Origin: Rhizobiaceae bacterium
GTDB lineage: Bacteria; Pseudomonadota; Alphaproteobacteria; Rhizobiales; Rhizobiaceae
Length of the DNA: 64,000 nucleotides
Reading direction: 5' to 3'
Assembly: GCA_017644005.1 (NCBI GenBank)
Contig: JAEPMJ010000002.1
Coordinates: 372,001-436,000 of the forward strand
The translations under genes and the position numbers were made by a program. The notes under the pieces are model-generated. The model was not told the origin of the DNA, did no database searches, and was given only the letters and a program-made list of their open reading frames with translations. Below are positions 1 through 10,220 of this stretch, one piece after another. The stretch's first letter is position 1. Each line of letters starts with the position of its first letter.

Positions 1-1816
1 CGACTTCGCTGTTATGGAAATCCTTGGCCGACAGGTTGACCGATACGCAGATATCGCCCGGCCACCTCACGCAGGCGGTTGTTGCCTGTTCCAGAACCAG
101 TTCGCTGATTTCGGAGATGATTCCCATCTCTTCCGCCAACGGAATGAACACCCCGGGTGAAACGGGGCCAAGTTCAGGATGGTCCCAGCGGCACAGAGCC
201 TCGCAACTGGCAATGCGCATCGTGTTCATGGCAACAATCGGCTGATAAACGACACGCAGACTGCGCGATTCAACCGCTCCGCGCAGGTCCGACTTCAGCA
301 TCTGCCGGTTGCGGAAGGCTGCATTCATCTTCGCTTCGAAGAGCCGCCAGCCGTTCTTGCCGGCTTCCTTGGCCTTGTAGAGCGCAAGATCGGCCTTGAC
401 GATCATATCATCAACGTCGGTTCCGCCAACGTCGGAAATGACGGCGCCGGCGCTCATCTGCACCCTGAGGGCGTGCCCCGAAACGTCTACATAACCGTTG
501 AGGTCGGCAAAGATACGGTCGAGCACGACCGTGAGCTCTTTTTCGCTCCCGATCGAATTGAAAAACAGCATGAACTCATCGCCGCCGAAGCGGCTGACGA
601 TGACCTCATCCGAAGCGATAGCGGATAGCTTCTCGCCCACGGCGAAGATCAGACCGTCGCCGACAGGATGACCAAGGGTATCGTTGATACTCTTGAAATC
701 GTCCAGGTCGAACACGGCAAGCGCACATTGACGCTCGGGGTCGCCGCCGCCAACCCGTTCCGCGACGAGTTCATGGAACCAGGCCCGGTTGGGAAGATCC
801 GTGAGCGAATCGTAGCGCGCCATGTGGCGGATACGCTCCTCAGCCTCTACGCGCGACGTAATCTCCTCGAAAGTGACGACACCCAGTTCCTCGTGGCCTG
901 AGCGGGCGGTCAGTTCGAAATAGCGGCCGTCGCCGGCTCGCAACTGGAGTTTGAGGTCACGGTCGTCGCTCAGCGCGCGCGTCAGCTGACTTTCCGCATA
1001 ACGAACATCCCGCTGAGACAGCAGGCCACCGGCAACGCCGCGCATCAGGACCGCGCGCAGGGATCGGTTAAGCAGGCGCTTGGGCACCTGGAACCCCAGA
1101 ATGGCGGCGGCCTTGGAGTTGGCGACAACCACCTTGCCGTCCGGCCCCAGCATGATGAGACCGTGCGACATTGTGTTGAGCGCCCGATCGAAACGTCGCG
1201 CCAAGTTGCGCGCCTGCCGATGACCGATAACAGCCGAAAAGAGCACGTTCCTGACATTGTCCGCGCTCGACTTGATGACGACCATAAAGGGCACGATCAG
1301 CAAGCCGAGAACGAAATGCGGCACATCCAGCCGCAACATGAGACCGAGCGCAATGGGTCCGACAAAGGTTGCGGCGAAAATGGAAACCATGCGCCGCGAG
1401 CCATAGTTGCGGCCGACAACGGTTACGATCGAGCCGAGGGTCACGGATATCGCGGCCATTTCGCCGAACGGCACGGGCCGCAGATAGATGGCGGTGAAAC
1501 AGAAGGCGCCGAGCATCAAACCCTGAATACTGCCCTTCAGGATATATTCGTTTTCCCAACGCTGAGCCGACTTCTCATCCGGAATGTCACCGCTGCGGTG
1601 GAACCGCACCATGCCTGCATATCGCCATGTGCCGACGGCAAGCAGCAACCCGGCCAGCGCAACGTAAACGACGTCGGCGCTGGCGACATAGACCATCAGC
1701 GCTGCTATTGCATGGCAGGCGGTGCCAATAAGCAGAACGTGATGGTTGTCGAACAACGACCGTACGAACTGCACATAGACATCCGCGGGGACGCTGCTAT
1801 TTTTGCCAATCGTCAT
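1..1816 (-). CDS. Membrane GGDEF-EAL cyclic-di-GMP protein (C-terminus outside window)
   Basis: This is a c-di-GMP turnover protein whose 3' end lies beyond the left edge; 605 residues are visible. The order is a hydrophobic N-terminus with about five membrane segments (residues 23-175), a PAS-like sensor (about 195-300), a GGDEF diguanylate cyclase domain with intact GGDEF at 411-415, and the start of an EAL phosphodiesterase domain with EAL at 539-541. I see no RxxD inhibitory site just before the GGDEF motif. The catalytic motifs present are intact, so it could make or degrade c-di-GMP; which activity dominates cannot be read from sequence. The start is the ATG that opens the frame after the upstream oxidoreductase. 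The 110-bp leader holds a short hairpin (CGGCAT/ATGCCG, 1832-1851). Confidence 0.93.
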   Translation of the reverse strand, partial: MTIGKNSSVPADVYVQFVRSLFDNHHVLLIGTACHAIAALMVYVASADVVYVALAGLLLAVGTWRYAGMVRFHRSGDIPDEKSAQRWENEYILKGSIQGLMLGAFCFTAIYLRPVPFGEMAAISVTLGSIVTVVGRNYGSRRMVSIFAATFVGPIALGLMLRLDVPHFVLGLLIVPFMVVIKSSADNVRNVLFSAVIGHRQARNLARRFDRALNTMSHGLIMLGPDGKVVVANSKAAAILGFQVPKRLLNRSLRAVLMRGVAGGLLSQRDVRYAESQLTRALSDDRDLKLQLRAGDGRYFELTARSGHEELGVVTFEEITSRVEAEERIRHMARYDSLTDLPNRAWFHELVAERVGGGDPERQCALAVFDLDDFKSINDTLGHPVGDGLIFAVGEKLSAIASDEVIVSRFGGDEFMLFFNSIGSEKELTVVLDRIFADLNGYVDVSGHALRVQMSAGAVISDVGGTDVDDMIVKADLALYKAKEAGKNGWRLFEAKMNAAFRNRQMLKSDLRGAVESRSLRVVYQPIVAMNTMRIASCEALCRWDHPELGPVSPGVFIPLAEEMGIISEISELVLEQATTACVRWPGDICVSVNLSAKDFHNSEV

Positions 1817-1925
1817 TCAAGAATCCCACCTCGGCATCTTCGAAAATGCCGTGGGCATATTAAGAAAAGCCTTACATATCAGCTTTTTTGGCAGGAATCT
1901 GAAAGTCTTACCGAAGTGTTAGAGC

Positions 1926-4900
1926 CTACTCGGCAGCTTCCAGATCGGCTTTTTCTTGGCGTTCCTCGAAACGTAGGAACAGGCGGCCCCGCTCTTCCAT
2001 GGCCCGCGCCACGCTCGCGGCCTTCACATGACCGTAGCCGCGGATCAGCTGCGGTATCGAAGCGATCGCGACGGCGCTTTCCAGCCGGCCTGGCGTGAGT
2101 TGCGCCGCGATTGCATCGAGGTCGCCCTCGTAGCGAGCAAGCAGTTCGCGTTCCGCACGCCTTTCAGCGGTACGCCCGAACGGATCAAATGGCGTTCGCC
2201 GCAAACCCTTTAGACGGGTAAGAAGTTTAAACGCGATCATCATCCACGAGCCGAAGGAGGATTTGCGTGGATGCCCGTCGCTGCCTTTACGGCCAAGGAG
2301 GGGCGGAGCCAGATGGAATTCCAGCCGTTCATAGCCGGCAAATTCCGAAGCGAGCTGTTTCTTGAAGGAACCGTCGGTATAAAGCCGCGCGACTTCATAC
2401 TCGTCCTTGATCGCCATTAGTTTAAAGAGGCCTCGAGCCGCCGCTTCACTCAAGATGGTCGATCCCGCTGCGCTGGCTTCTTCGGCTTGGCGCACGGCAT
2501 CGATCCGCGCACGGTAACGATCGGCATAAGCCGCATCCTGATATGCTGCGAGAAACTCTGCCCGGCGATCGATAATCTCGTCGAGGCTCTGAGCCAGATC
2601 CGCTTCCGGATTCTGCTGCGCGCCGATGATGCCGGACACTCTTTCAGGATCGTGCCCGGCGCAGCGTCCCCATCTGAACGCGGCGACGTTCATGTCGACC
2701 GCCTGACCGTTGAGCTCAATCGCGCGTTCGATCGCCTCGGGCGCCACCGGCAGCGCGCCCTTCTGGCTGGCAACACCCAGCATGAACATGTTGGCAGCAA
2801 TCGTGTTGCCGAACAGCTTCGAAGCTGCGGCGGTGGCGTCAAAGAAGACTGCCCGCTCATCGCCCACGGCCGAGCGGATTGCGCGGCGAATGCGTTCGGT
2901 TGGTAGCGAATAATCGGCCGAGCGGGCGAAATCGCCCGGCATCACCTCGGCCGTGTTGGCGACAAACAGCGTTTCACCGCTGCGCACCGCCGAAAGCACC
3001 TTGCGCGAGCCGGAAACGACAAGGTCGCAGCCGAGTATGAGATCGGCCTTGCCCGCCGAAACGCGAATTGCGCTGATTTCTTCGGGTGTGTTCGCGACGC
3101 GCATGTGACTGAAAACCGCCCCGCCCTTCTGCGCCAGGCCGGCCATGTCGATCAGTCCCGAGCCCTTGCCTTCCAGATGTGCGGCCATGCCGATGATGGC
3201 GCCGATTGTCACCACACCCGTGCCGCCGATACCGTCGATGATCGTCGCCCAGCCATGCTTGCCGAGTTCGAAAATTTCCGGATCAGGCACACCCTCAAGC
3301 GGATCGGCCGAACCGGCTACACCCTGCGACTTCTTGAGTTTTGCGCCGTGCACGGTCACGAAGCTCGGGCAGAAGCCGTTGACGCAGGAAAAGTCCTTGT
3401 TGCAGCTCGACTGGTCAATCCGCCGCTTGCGCCCGAATTCGGTCTCCACCGGTTGCACCGAAACGCAGTTCGACTTGATGCCGCAGTCGCCACAGCCCTC
3501 GCACACAAGCTCGTTGATGACCACCCGCTTGTCCGGGTCCGGGAAGCTGCCGCGCTTGCGCCGCCGGCGTTTTTCGGCTGCACAGGTCTGGTCGTAGATC
3601 AGAACCGACACGCCCTTGTGCTCGCGCAAGTCGCGCTGAACGGCGTCCATGTCGTCACGGTGATGGATCGTCGCGCTCGAAGGAAAGACACTCGCGCCGT
3701 ATTTGTCGGGCTCATCGCTGACGACTGCGATACGCTCCACCCCTTCGGCCCGCACCTGGTCGGCAATCATGCCGACCGTCAGCCCTCCCTCATGCGGCTG
3801 GCCGCCGGTCATCGCCACTGCGTCGTTATAGAGTATCTTGTAGGTAATGTTCGCGCCCGACGCGATCGCGAAGCGGATGGCCAGCGAACCTGAATGGTTG
3901 TATGTGCCGTCGCCGAGATTCTGGAACAGATGCTCGCGTTTGGAAAATGGCGCCTGGCCGACCCATTGCGCGCCCTCGCCGCCCATGGCGGTAAAGCCGA
4001 TCGTGTCGCGGTCCATCCACATCGCCATGAAATGACAGCCGATACCTGCACCGGCGATCGAGCCTTCCGGCACCTTTGTCGAAGAATTGTGCGGGCAGCC
4101 CGAGCAGAAATAGGGCATGCGCGAGCCGACATCCTTGGTCTCCGCAAGCATCGCCTGATACTGCCGCAGGCGGCTGACGCGGTCCGCCAGGTCGCCGACC
4201 TGCCCGACCACCTTCAGGATGCGCTCGCCTAGCGCGATGGCGATCTCGTTCGGATCGAGAGCGCCCTTGGCCGGGAACAGCCAGTTGTCGCGCTCGTCCT
4301 TCTTGCCGACGATGACCGGTTGGTTCGCCGTGCCGTAGAGATGCTCTCGCATCTGCACTTCAAGCAGAGAGCGCTTCTCTTCCACCACGACGACATATTC
4401 GAGCCCCCGGGCGAACTCGGCAATGTGCTGATAGTCGAGCGGCCATGGAGCTGCCACCTTGAAGAGCCTCAGGCCGATCTGCCGCGCCTTTTCCTCGTCT
4501 ATGCCGAGATCGTCCAGCGCCTGACGCGTATCGAGGTAGGATTTGCCGACAGTGATGATACCGATGCGGGCATCTTTGCCGCCCAAATAGATGATGCGGT
4601 TGAGGTTGTTGGCTTGGATGAAGGCTGAGGCAGCGGAACGCTTGTATTCGTGCAGCCGCGCTTCCTGGCCAAGCTGATCCACTTCATGGCGAATGTTGAT
4701 GCCGCCGGGCGGCATCTCGAAATCGGGCAGCTCGATCTTCACGCGGTCCAGCGACGCATCCACCGAAGCGGTGGATTCGACATTGTCCTTCACGCATTTG
4801 ATCGCTGCCCATGTGCCGGCGAAACGCGACAGCGCATACCCGTAGAGGCCGTAGTCGATCAGTTCCTGCACACCGGCCGGGTTGAGCACCGGCACCATCG

Positions 4901-5396
4901 TATCGACAAAAAGAAACTCCGTCGCATGCGCTACGGTGGACGATTCCGCCATATGGTCATCGCCCATAAGCGCCAGAACGCCGCCATGTTTCGACGAGCC
5001 TGCCAGATTGGCGTGGCGAAAGACATCGCCTGAGCGGTCGACCCCCGGGCCCTTGCCGTACCAGACGCCGAACACGCCGTCATATTTGCCTTCGCCCAAA
5101 AGTTCGGTCTGCTGCGAACCCCAGCAGGCAGTCGCGGCAAGTTCTTCGTTGAGACCTGGCTGGAAGACGATATCGGAGGCAGCCAGCTGCTTGCGCGCCT
5201 TCCACAATTGCAGATCGAGCCCGCCCAGCGGCGATCCGCGATAGCCTGAGACGAAACCCGCCGTGTTCAACCCCGCGCGGCGGTCGCGCTCGCGCTGCAT
5301 CAGCAGCATGCGCACGATTGCCTGCGCCCCTGAAACGAAAATCCGCTCTTTGGAAAGGTCGAATTTGTCGTCCAGCGAAACGTCGTGGAGTGTCAT
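1926..5396 (-). CDS. Indolepyruvate ferredoxin oxidoreductase, fused IorA-IorB type
   Basis: This 1156-residue protein oxidatively decarboxylates aryl 2-oxo acids such as indolepyruvate to acyl-CoA, passing electrons to ferredoxin. It is the single-chain form common in aerobic proteobacteria. From the N-terminus it has a thiamine diphosphate pyrimidine domain (GYRGSP at 51-56), a TPP-binding core with GEGAQW near residue 474 followed by the HSG..YNDAVAMTGGQ region, a cysteine-rich CEGCGDCG segment near 630-680 expected to hold Fe-S clusters, and a gamma-type domain from about 715 (IDGIGGTGVV). The open frame continues 80 codons upstream, but similarity begins at the chosen ATG, which has GGGAAA just before it. 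It follows rpsP but is separated from it by a strong terminator, so it is probably transcribed on its own. A role in aromatic amino acid breakdown is inferred. Confidence 0.95.
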   Translation of the reverse strand: MTLHDVSLDDKFDLSKERIFVSGAQAIVRMLLMQRERDRRAGLNTAGFVSGYRGSPLGGLDLQLWKARKQLAASDIVFQPGLNEELAATACWGSQQTELLGEGKYDGVFGVWYGKGPGVDRSGDVFRHANLAGSSKHGGVLALMGDDHMAESSTVAHATEFLFVDTMVPVLNPAGVQELIDYGLYGYALSRFAGTWAAIKCVKDNVESTASVDASLDRVKIELPDFEMPPGGINIRHEVDQLGQEARLHEYKRSAASAFIQANNLNRIIYLGGKDARIGIITVGKSYLDTRQALDDLGIDEEKARQIGLRLFKVAAPWPLDYQHIAEFARGLEYVVVVEEKRSLLEVQMREHLYGTANQPVIVGKKDERDNWLFPAKGALDPNEIAIALGERILKVVGQVGDLADRVSRLRQYQAMLAETKDVGSRMPYFCSGCPHNSSTKVPEGSIAGAGIGCHFMAMWMDRDTIGFTAMGGEGAQWVGQAPFSKREHLFQNLGDGTYNHSGSLAIRFAIASGANITYKILYNDAVAMTGGQPHEGGLTVGMIADQVRAEGVERIAVVSDEPDKYGASVFPSSATIHHRDDMDAVQRDLREHKGVSVLIYDQTCAAEKRRRRKRGSFPDPDKRVVINELVCEGCGDCGIKSNCVSVQPVETEFGRKRRIDQSSCNKDFSCVNGFCPSFVTVHGAKLKKSQGVAGSADPLEGVPDPEIFELGKHGWATIIDGIGGTGVVTIGAIIGMAAHLEGKGSGLIDMAGLAQKGGAVFSHMRVANTPEEISAIRVSAGKADLILGCDLVVSGSRKVLSAVRSGETLFVANTAEVMPGDFARSADYSLPTERIRRAIRSAVGDERAVFFDATAAASKLFGNTIAANMFMLGVASQKGALPVAPEAIERAIELNGQAVDMNVAAFRWGRCAGHDPERVSGIIGAQQNPEADLAQSLDEIIDRRAEFLAAYQDAAYADRYRARIDAVRQAEEASAAGSTILSEAAARGLFKLMAIKDEYEVARLYTDGSFKKQLASEFAGYERLEFHLAPPLLGRKGSDGHPRKSSFGSWMMIAFKLLTRLKGLRRTPFDPFGRTAERRAERELLARYEGDLDAIAAQLTPGRLESAVAIASIPQLIRGYGHVKAASVARAMEERGRLFLRFEERQEKADLEAAE

Positions 5397-5634
5397 GCTT
5401 TGTTTCCCGGGGCGAACAGGCGCAAAATCGCCGCGAATCTGCATAGCACGCATTTGCGACAGTGCGGCGCGAGAAACGTCAGTGTCCCCGCACGATGCCG
5501 CCACGTCAAATAAAATCAGATGGATGGCGCATTGAGCAACATTGCGGCCGCTTGTTGAGCCTGCCCCGCAGCAAGGTTTCGCCGGGCGGGGCGTGTACGG
5601 TACGAAGATTGCGCGGGGGCGGTACCGGAGGAAC

Positions 5635-5664
5635 AAAAAAGGCGGGCAAATCCTGCCCGCCTTT
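5635..5664 (-). terminator. Rho-independent terminator after rpsP
   Basis: On the minus strand, GGCGGGCA (5661-5654) and TGCCCGCC (5648-5641) form a perfect 8-bp stem with a 5-nt loop, followed by a run of six T. It lies 22 bp past the rpsP stop and ends the ffh-to-rpsP operon. Confidence 0.92.
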
Positions 5665-5686
5665 CAGAAGTTCTATGCAGCACGCA

Positions 5687-6169
5687 TCAGGATGCGGCTT
5701 CTTCCTTCTTGTCGTCCTCGGCCGGAGCCTCGGCAACTGCCTCTTCGGCCGGAGCTTCGGCGGCAGCCTCTTCAGCCGGTGCTTCAGCTGCAGCAGCAGC
5801 TTCTGCTTCAGCGGCGGCTGCTGCTTCCTTGGCCTCTTCTTCGGCCTGCTTGGCGGCATCGAGACGCTCCTGCGCCTTCTTGCCGGGCAGAGCCTTGTTC
5901 GGGTTGCTGCGCGCCGGACGCTTCGCAAGGCCTGCTTCATCGAGGAAGCGCAGCACGCGGTCGGTCGGAACCGCGCCGTTGGAGAGCCAGTGCTTGATGC
6001 GCTCCTCGTTGAGCTTCACGCGCTCGCCGTCCTTGGGCAGCATCGGGTTCCACGAGCCGACCTGTTCGATGAAACGGCCGTCGCGTGGGCTACGCACGTC
6101 GGCGATCACGACATGGTAGTAGGGGCGCTTCTTGGAGCCCGCACGTGCGAGCCTGATTTTCAGTGCCAT
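5687..6169 (-). CDS. rpsP: 30S ribosomal protein S16
   Basis: S16 is an assembly protein of the small ribosomal subunit. Residues 1-80 are a canonical S16 core (MALKIRLAR start, [19 protein letters not shown]). From about residue 95 the chain becomes a low-complexity Ala/Glu/Lys tail to residue 160, roughly twice the length of the core. Alphaproteobacterial S16 proteins often carry such acidic extensions. It is the last gene of the ffh / chorismate mutase / acetyltransferase / rpsP operon and is closed by a strong terminator. In many relatives rimM and trmD follow rpsP; here they do not. Confidence 0.98.
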   Translation of the reverse strand: MALKIRLARAGSKKRPYYHVVIADVRSPRDGRFIEQVGSWNPMLPKDGERVKLNEERIKHWLSNGAVPTDRVLRFLDEAGLAKRPARSNPNKALPGKKAQERLDAAKQAEEEAKEAAAAAEAEAAAAAEAPAEEAAAEAPAEEAVAEAPAEDDKKEEAAS

Positions 6170-6186
6170 GGTCTAGTCCTTCTCAT

Positions 6187-6741
6187 TCAATGCGTTGTTT
6201 GGTTGGATTTCAGGAATTCTTCAGGCGGCAGATGCCGCCAGATGTCTGCGGTGAAGTCACACACCTCCACCTGCCTCTTCTCCAGGCTGGCGCCGAGCCT
6301 GCGCGCCACGCCCTGGGATGCGGTGTTGTTCTCGTCGATCAGGCTGATTGCCGTGCGCCAGCCGAGCTTTTCATAGGCAAAACGCAGTGCTGCCCCGGCG
6401 GCCTCCGTCGCATAACCCTTGCCATGCGCCTCGCGTGCCATCGTGTAGCCGATCTCCTGTTCCGGCCAGCCGGGCGGATTGATCGGACCGCAATGGCCAA
6501 TGCACTTGTCGGTTTCCCGCATCGCGACGCAGAATACGCCATGACCAAGCATCGCCCATGATCCGGTGACGGCGCAAAACGACCGCCAGGCGCCGAGACC
6601 GGTCTCCGTCCCGCCAATGAACCGCGTCACTTCGGGGTCGGCCTTGTAGGCGCAAAACGCGGCATAGTCGTCCATGCGGAAGCCGCGCAGACGCAGCCGC
6701 TCTGTTTCGATGACCGGTATGTTGGCGGCATGGAAACTCAT
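6187..6741 (-). CDS. GNAT N-acetyltransferase, RimJ/RimL-like
   Basis: This 184-residue protein is of the acetyl-CoA-dependent GNAT fold in the RimJ/RimL branch. Visible hallmarks are the N-terminal IETERLRLRGF strand, the acetyl-CoA pyrophosphate loop AREAHGKGYATEA near residues 120-133, and NTASQGVARRLGA near 160-172. The family acetylates protein N-termini or small amines; the substrate here is unknown. The ATG at 6741 shares one base with the stop of the chorismate mutase gene (TGATG), indicating translational coupling. An in-frame TTG one codon upstream is a less likely start. Confidence 0.9.
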   Translation of the reverse strand: MSFHAANIPVIETERLRLRGFRMDDYAAFCAYKADPEVTRFIGGTETGLGAWRSFCAVTGSWAMLGHGVFCVAMRETDKCIGHCGPINPPGWPEQEIGYTMAREAHGKGYATEAAGAALRFAYEKLGWRTAISLIDENNTASQGVARRLGASLEKRQVEVCDFTADIWRHLPPEEFLKSNQTTH

Positions 6742-7057
6742 CAACTGGCACTTCCTTCCGGCCTGGTCTCCGCCGCAATCGCCTCATGGTGGCGGATCAC
6801 TTCGCGGATGATGAAGTTGAGGAACTTCTCTGCGAAATCGGGGTCGAGATTTGCATCCTTGGCGAGCTGGCGCAGCCGCGCGATCTGGCTGGCCTCGCGC
6901 GACGGATCGGCCGGCGGCAGTCCGTGCGTGGCCTTCAGCTTGCCGACCGCCTGCGTGCAGCGGAAACGTTCCGCCAGCATGTGAATGAGCGCCGCATCGA
7001 TATTGTCGATCGATGCGCGATAGCCGGCAAGCAGCGCCTTCGGCTCTTCAAGACCGC

Positions 7058-7061
<4 letters not shown>
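6741..7061 (-). CDS. Chorismate mutase, AroQ class
   Basis: This 106-residue all-helical enzyme converts chorismate to prephenate for phenylalanine and tyrosine synthesis. The length and order fit the stand-alone AroQ family: an N-terminal helix with the ASIDNIDAALIHMLAERF pattern supplying the early active-site arginine region, then VGKLK near residues 40-44, and a C-terminal helix (FLNFIIREVIRHHE). It overlaps ffh by 4 bp (ATGA) and the acetyltransferase by 1 bp, so it sits inside a tightly coupled operon. A ffh / chorismate mutase / rpsP linkage is, as I recall, typical of rhizobia. There is no signal peptide, so it is cytoplasmic rather than secreted. Confidence 0.93.
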
Positions 7062-8620
<1,559 letters not shown>

Positions 8621-8701
8621 CCGCTTTCCTCATTCTCTTGAGTCTGATGACCCAAGAAATAGTGACCGCGAGCGCATAACCCAAACGCCAAAACCGAATG
8701 G

Positions 8702-8730
8702 CACCCGGGGGCGCATCGCGCTGCCGGGTG
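8702..8730. repeat. Inverted repeat in ffh upstream region
   Basis: CACCCGG (8702-8708) and CCGGGTG (8724-8730) form perfect 7-bp arms in the 359-bp gap between ffh and the divergent ArsR gene. There is no T-tract on either side, so it is not a standard terminator; its function is unknown. Apart from this and the ArsR promoter, I see nothing else in that gap. Confidence 0.4.
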
Positions 8731-8943
8731 TTGACCTCCTGGATCATCAGTCTTTTCGAGAAAGCGCCCAGGTCGGCGGCTCGGAGTTTGCACTCGTCGC
8801 TGAATTCCGGCGCGGATAGACCCGAATTTCCCGGAAAAGTCAAGCGAAAGCGGGTGTCGCTGCCGATCAAGGATGGCTTCCCGCCGGGCAGGGCTGACTC
8901 GTCTTCGTTACGCCTGCTGATATTGCGCATCCACAATTCGTCA

Positions 8944-8971
8944 TTGACCCTGCGTGGTTTTGATCCATAAG
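8944..8971 (+). promoter_or_regulatory. Candidate promoter of the ArsR gene
   Basis: TTGACC (8944-8949), a 16-nt spacer and CATAAG (8966-8971) form a plausible sigma-70 promoter. The predicted transcription start falls one or two bases before the ATG at 8980, and no Shine-Dalgarno sequence precedes that ATG. The message is therefore predicted to be leaderless. Confidence 0.5.
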
Positions 8972-8988
8972 TTAACCGAATGGTTAGC
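8971..8988. promoter_or_regulatory. Palindrome over ArsR start codon, candidate autoregulatory operator
   Basis: GTTAACC (8971-8977) and GGTTAGC (8982-8988) are inverted arms matching at 6 of 7 positions around a 4-bp centre. The site spans the -10 edge, the predicted transcription start and the initiation codon, where a bound ArsR dimer would block initiation. Binding by this regulator is inferred. Confidence 0.45.
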
Positions 8989-9321
8989 CTTCAGCCCAAC
9001 CCTGCCCATGTCGACCGCGCATTCTTCGCGTTGTCCAACGCCACGCGCCGCAGCATGACCGAAATGCTGTTGCGCGAGGGTGAAAAACCGATGCGCGAGC
9101 TTGCCCGCCCGTTCGGCATTTCGCTCCCGGGCGCCATGAAACACATCGGCGTATTGCAGGAGGCCGGTATCGTCTCATGCCGCCGGCGAGGGCGCGAAAA
9201 CCTCTGTTTTGTCGACCCAGGCGCGCTGCAGACCGCGGCGAACTGGTTTGAGTTCCATGCCCGGTTCTGGAACGCCGGGTTCGAACGATTAAGCAAGGTG
9301 CTTGCTGAGAAAAAGAAATGA
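8980..9321 (+). CDS. ArsR-family winged-helix transcriptional regulator
   Basis: This 113-residue small winged-helix repressor belongs to the ArsR subgroup that pairs with SRPBCC proteins. The helix-turn-helix is visible as LREGEKPMRELARPFGISLPGAMKHIGVLQEAG (residues 28-60), followed by the beta-wing (IVSCRRRGRENLCFVD). There are no clustered cysteines, so metal sensing is unlikely. It overlaps the next gene by 4 bp (ATGA), and the pair should be one transcript. In this family the regulator usually represses its own operon; the palindrome over its start codon fits that. Confidence 0.93.
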   Translation: MVSLQPNPAHVDRAFFALSNATRRSMTEMLLREGEKPMRELARPFGISLPGAMKHIGVLQEAGIVSCRRRGRENLCFVDPGALQTAANWFEFHARFWNAGFERLSKVLAEKKK

Positions 9322-9764
9322 CCGGCAACCGTCTCACGCTCACGCGCACCTTTCCCGATATTGAACCCGAAGCCGTCTATGACGCCTGGACGCGGCCGGA
9401 GCTGCTCGCCGACTGGTACGGGCCGGAGGGTTTTCAGAACGAAATTCATGAAATGGATGTGCGGGTCGGCGGCAGCTATCGCCTGACCATGATCGCGCCC
9501 GACGGTGCACACTACCCGCTGAGTGGCGAGTACCGCACGCTCGAACCGCCTCACCGTCTCGCATTCTCATGGAAATGGGAGAACCAGAGCCCGGAGATCG
9601 GAAATGACACGACACTGGTGACGGTCGAAATCCGGCGGGTGGCGCGCGGCACGCAAGTCACACTCACCCATTCCGGTTTCACCGACGCCGGGCGGCGCGA
9701 CAACCACCGCCATGGCTGGGAACCGTCGCTCGACAAGCTCGGCAGGTTTCTGGCTGCCAGCTGA
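9318..9764 (+). CDS. SRPBCC / AHSA1-domain protein
   Basis: This 148-residue protein has the START-like helix-grip fold of the Aha1 C-terminal domain family (formerly COG3832). Diagnostic segments are the N-terminal LTRTFPDIEPEAVYDAWTRPELLADWYGPEGF, the VGGSYRLTM strand, and the C-terminal HGWEPSLDKLGRFLA helix. Such proteins bind hydrophobic ligands in a central cavity; the ligand here is unknown. The start overlaps the ArsR stop (ATGA), so the two are translationally coupled. The common ArsR-SRPBCC arrangement suggests a ligand-responsive module, but what it senses cannot be read from sequence. Confidence 0.92.
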   Translation: MTGNRLTLTRTFPDIEPEAVYDAWTRPELLADWYGPEGFQNEIHEMDVRVGGSYRLTMIAPDGAHYPLSGEYRTLEPPHRLAFSWKWENQSPEIGNDTTLVTVEIRRVARGTQVTLTHSGFTDAGRRDNHRHGWEPSLDKLGRFLAAS

Positions 9765-9792
9765 CCTCGAATGTTCAACAGGGGAAATATCG

Positions 9793-10173
9793 ATGCAGGA
9801 AATCACAGCTAACGTGAATTGGACCGCGGTCATCGTCGGCTTTATCGCCGCCTATGCCGTTGGATTTCTCTGGTACGGCGTCATTTTTCAGAAGGCCTGG
9901 GCATTGGGCAACGGACTGCCCGAGAAGCCGGAGAGCTTTCCGGCGATGGCCATGGTGCTGCAGTTGGTAGGCACGTTTCTCTATTCATGGATATTCGGCA
10001 TCACCGCTGCGCGCGAAATGCTGCTGACAGTCCTATTGGTGGTGCTGACCATCGCCTGCCTGATTGGCGCCGGCGCACTCTACCGGCTGCGCCCGCCAGG
10101 CGTCATGCTGATCGACGTGGGTTATATCATCGCCATGGGCGTGGTGCTCTTCATCGCACAGGCGATCTTCTAG
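9793..10173 (+). CDS. DUF1761-family membrane protein
   Basis: This 126-residue integral membrane protein of unknown function fits the DUF1761 family: an N-terminal segment with WTAVIVGFIAAYAVGFLWYGVIF (about 9-31), then three further hydrophobic stretches (about 52-72, 74-95 and 104-125). The ATG at 9793 is chosen because AGGGGAAA lies 6-7 nt upstream. It follows the ArsR-SRPBCC pair by 28 bp on the same strand and may be the third gene of that operon. A strong hairpin follows it. Confidence 0.85.
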   Translation: MQEITANVNWTAVIVGFIAAYAVGFLWYGVIFQKAWALGNGLPEKPESFPAMAMVLQLVGTFLYSWIFGITAAREMLLTVLLVVLTIACLIGAGALYRLRPPGVMLIDVGYIIAMGVVLFIAQAIF

Positions 10174-10185
10174 TATCGGCAGGTG

Positions 10186-10211
10186 GGCCGGCCGGCTCAA
10201 GCCGGCCGGCC
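10186..10211. terminator. Shared hairpin between convergent genes
   Basis: GGCCGGCCGGC (10186-10196) and GCCGGCCGGCC (10201-10211) form a perfect 11-bp stem with a TCAA tetraloop. It sits between the ends of the convergent DUF1761 and SH3 genes. There is no clear T-run on either side, so termination from it would be weak or Rho-assisted. Confidence 0.6.
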
Positions 10212-10220
10212 TCACTTCAA

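Noticed and set aside
1163-2098. 311-codon plus-strand frame across the GGDEF-EAL and oxidoreductase genes
   Set aside because: It crosses the gap between two real minus-strand genes, has no ribosome-binding site and resembles no protein.
5709-6119. Ser/Ala-rich plus-strand frame antisense to rpsP
   Set aside because: Produced by the GCG/GCC-rich repetitive codons of the S16 Ala/Glu tail read on the other strand.
8621-8979. SRP RNA gene sought next to ffh
   Set aside because: The conserved GGUCAGGUCCGGAAGGAAGCAG-type core is absent from this gap.
9270-9290. GGTTCGAA resembling a tRNA T-loop
   Set aside because: It lies within the ArsR coding sequence with no acceptor or anticodon arms around it. 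No tRNA was found anywhere in the window.
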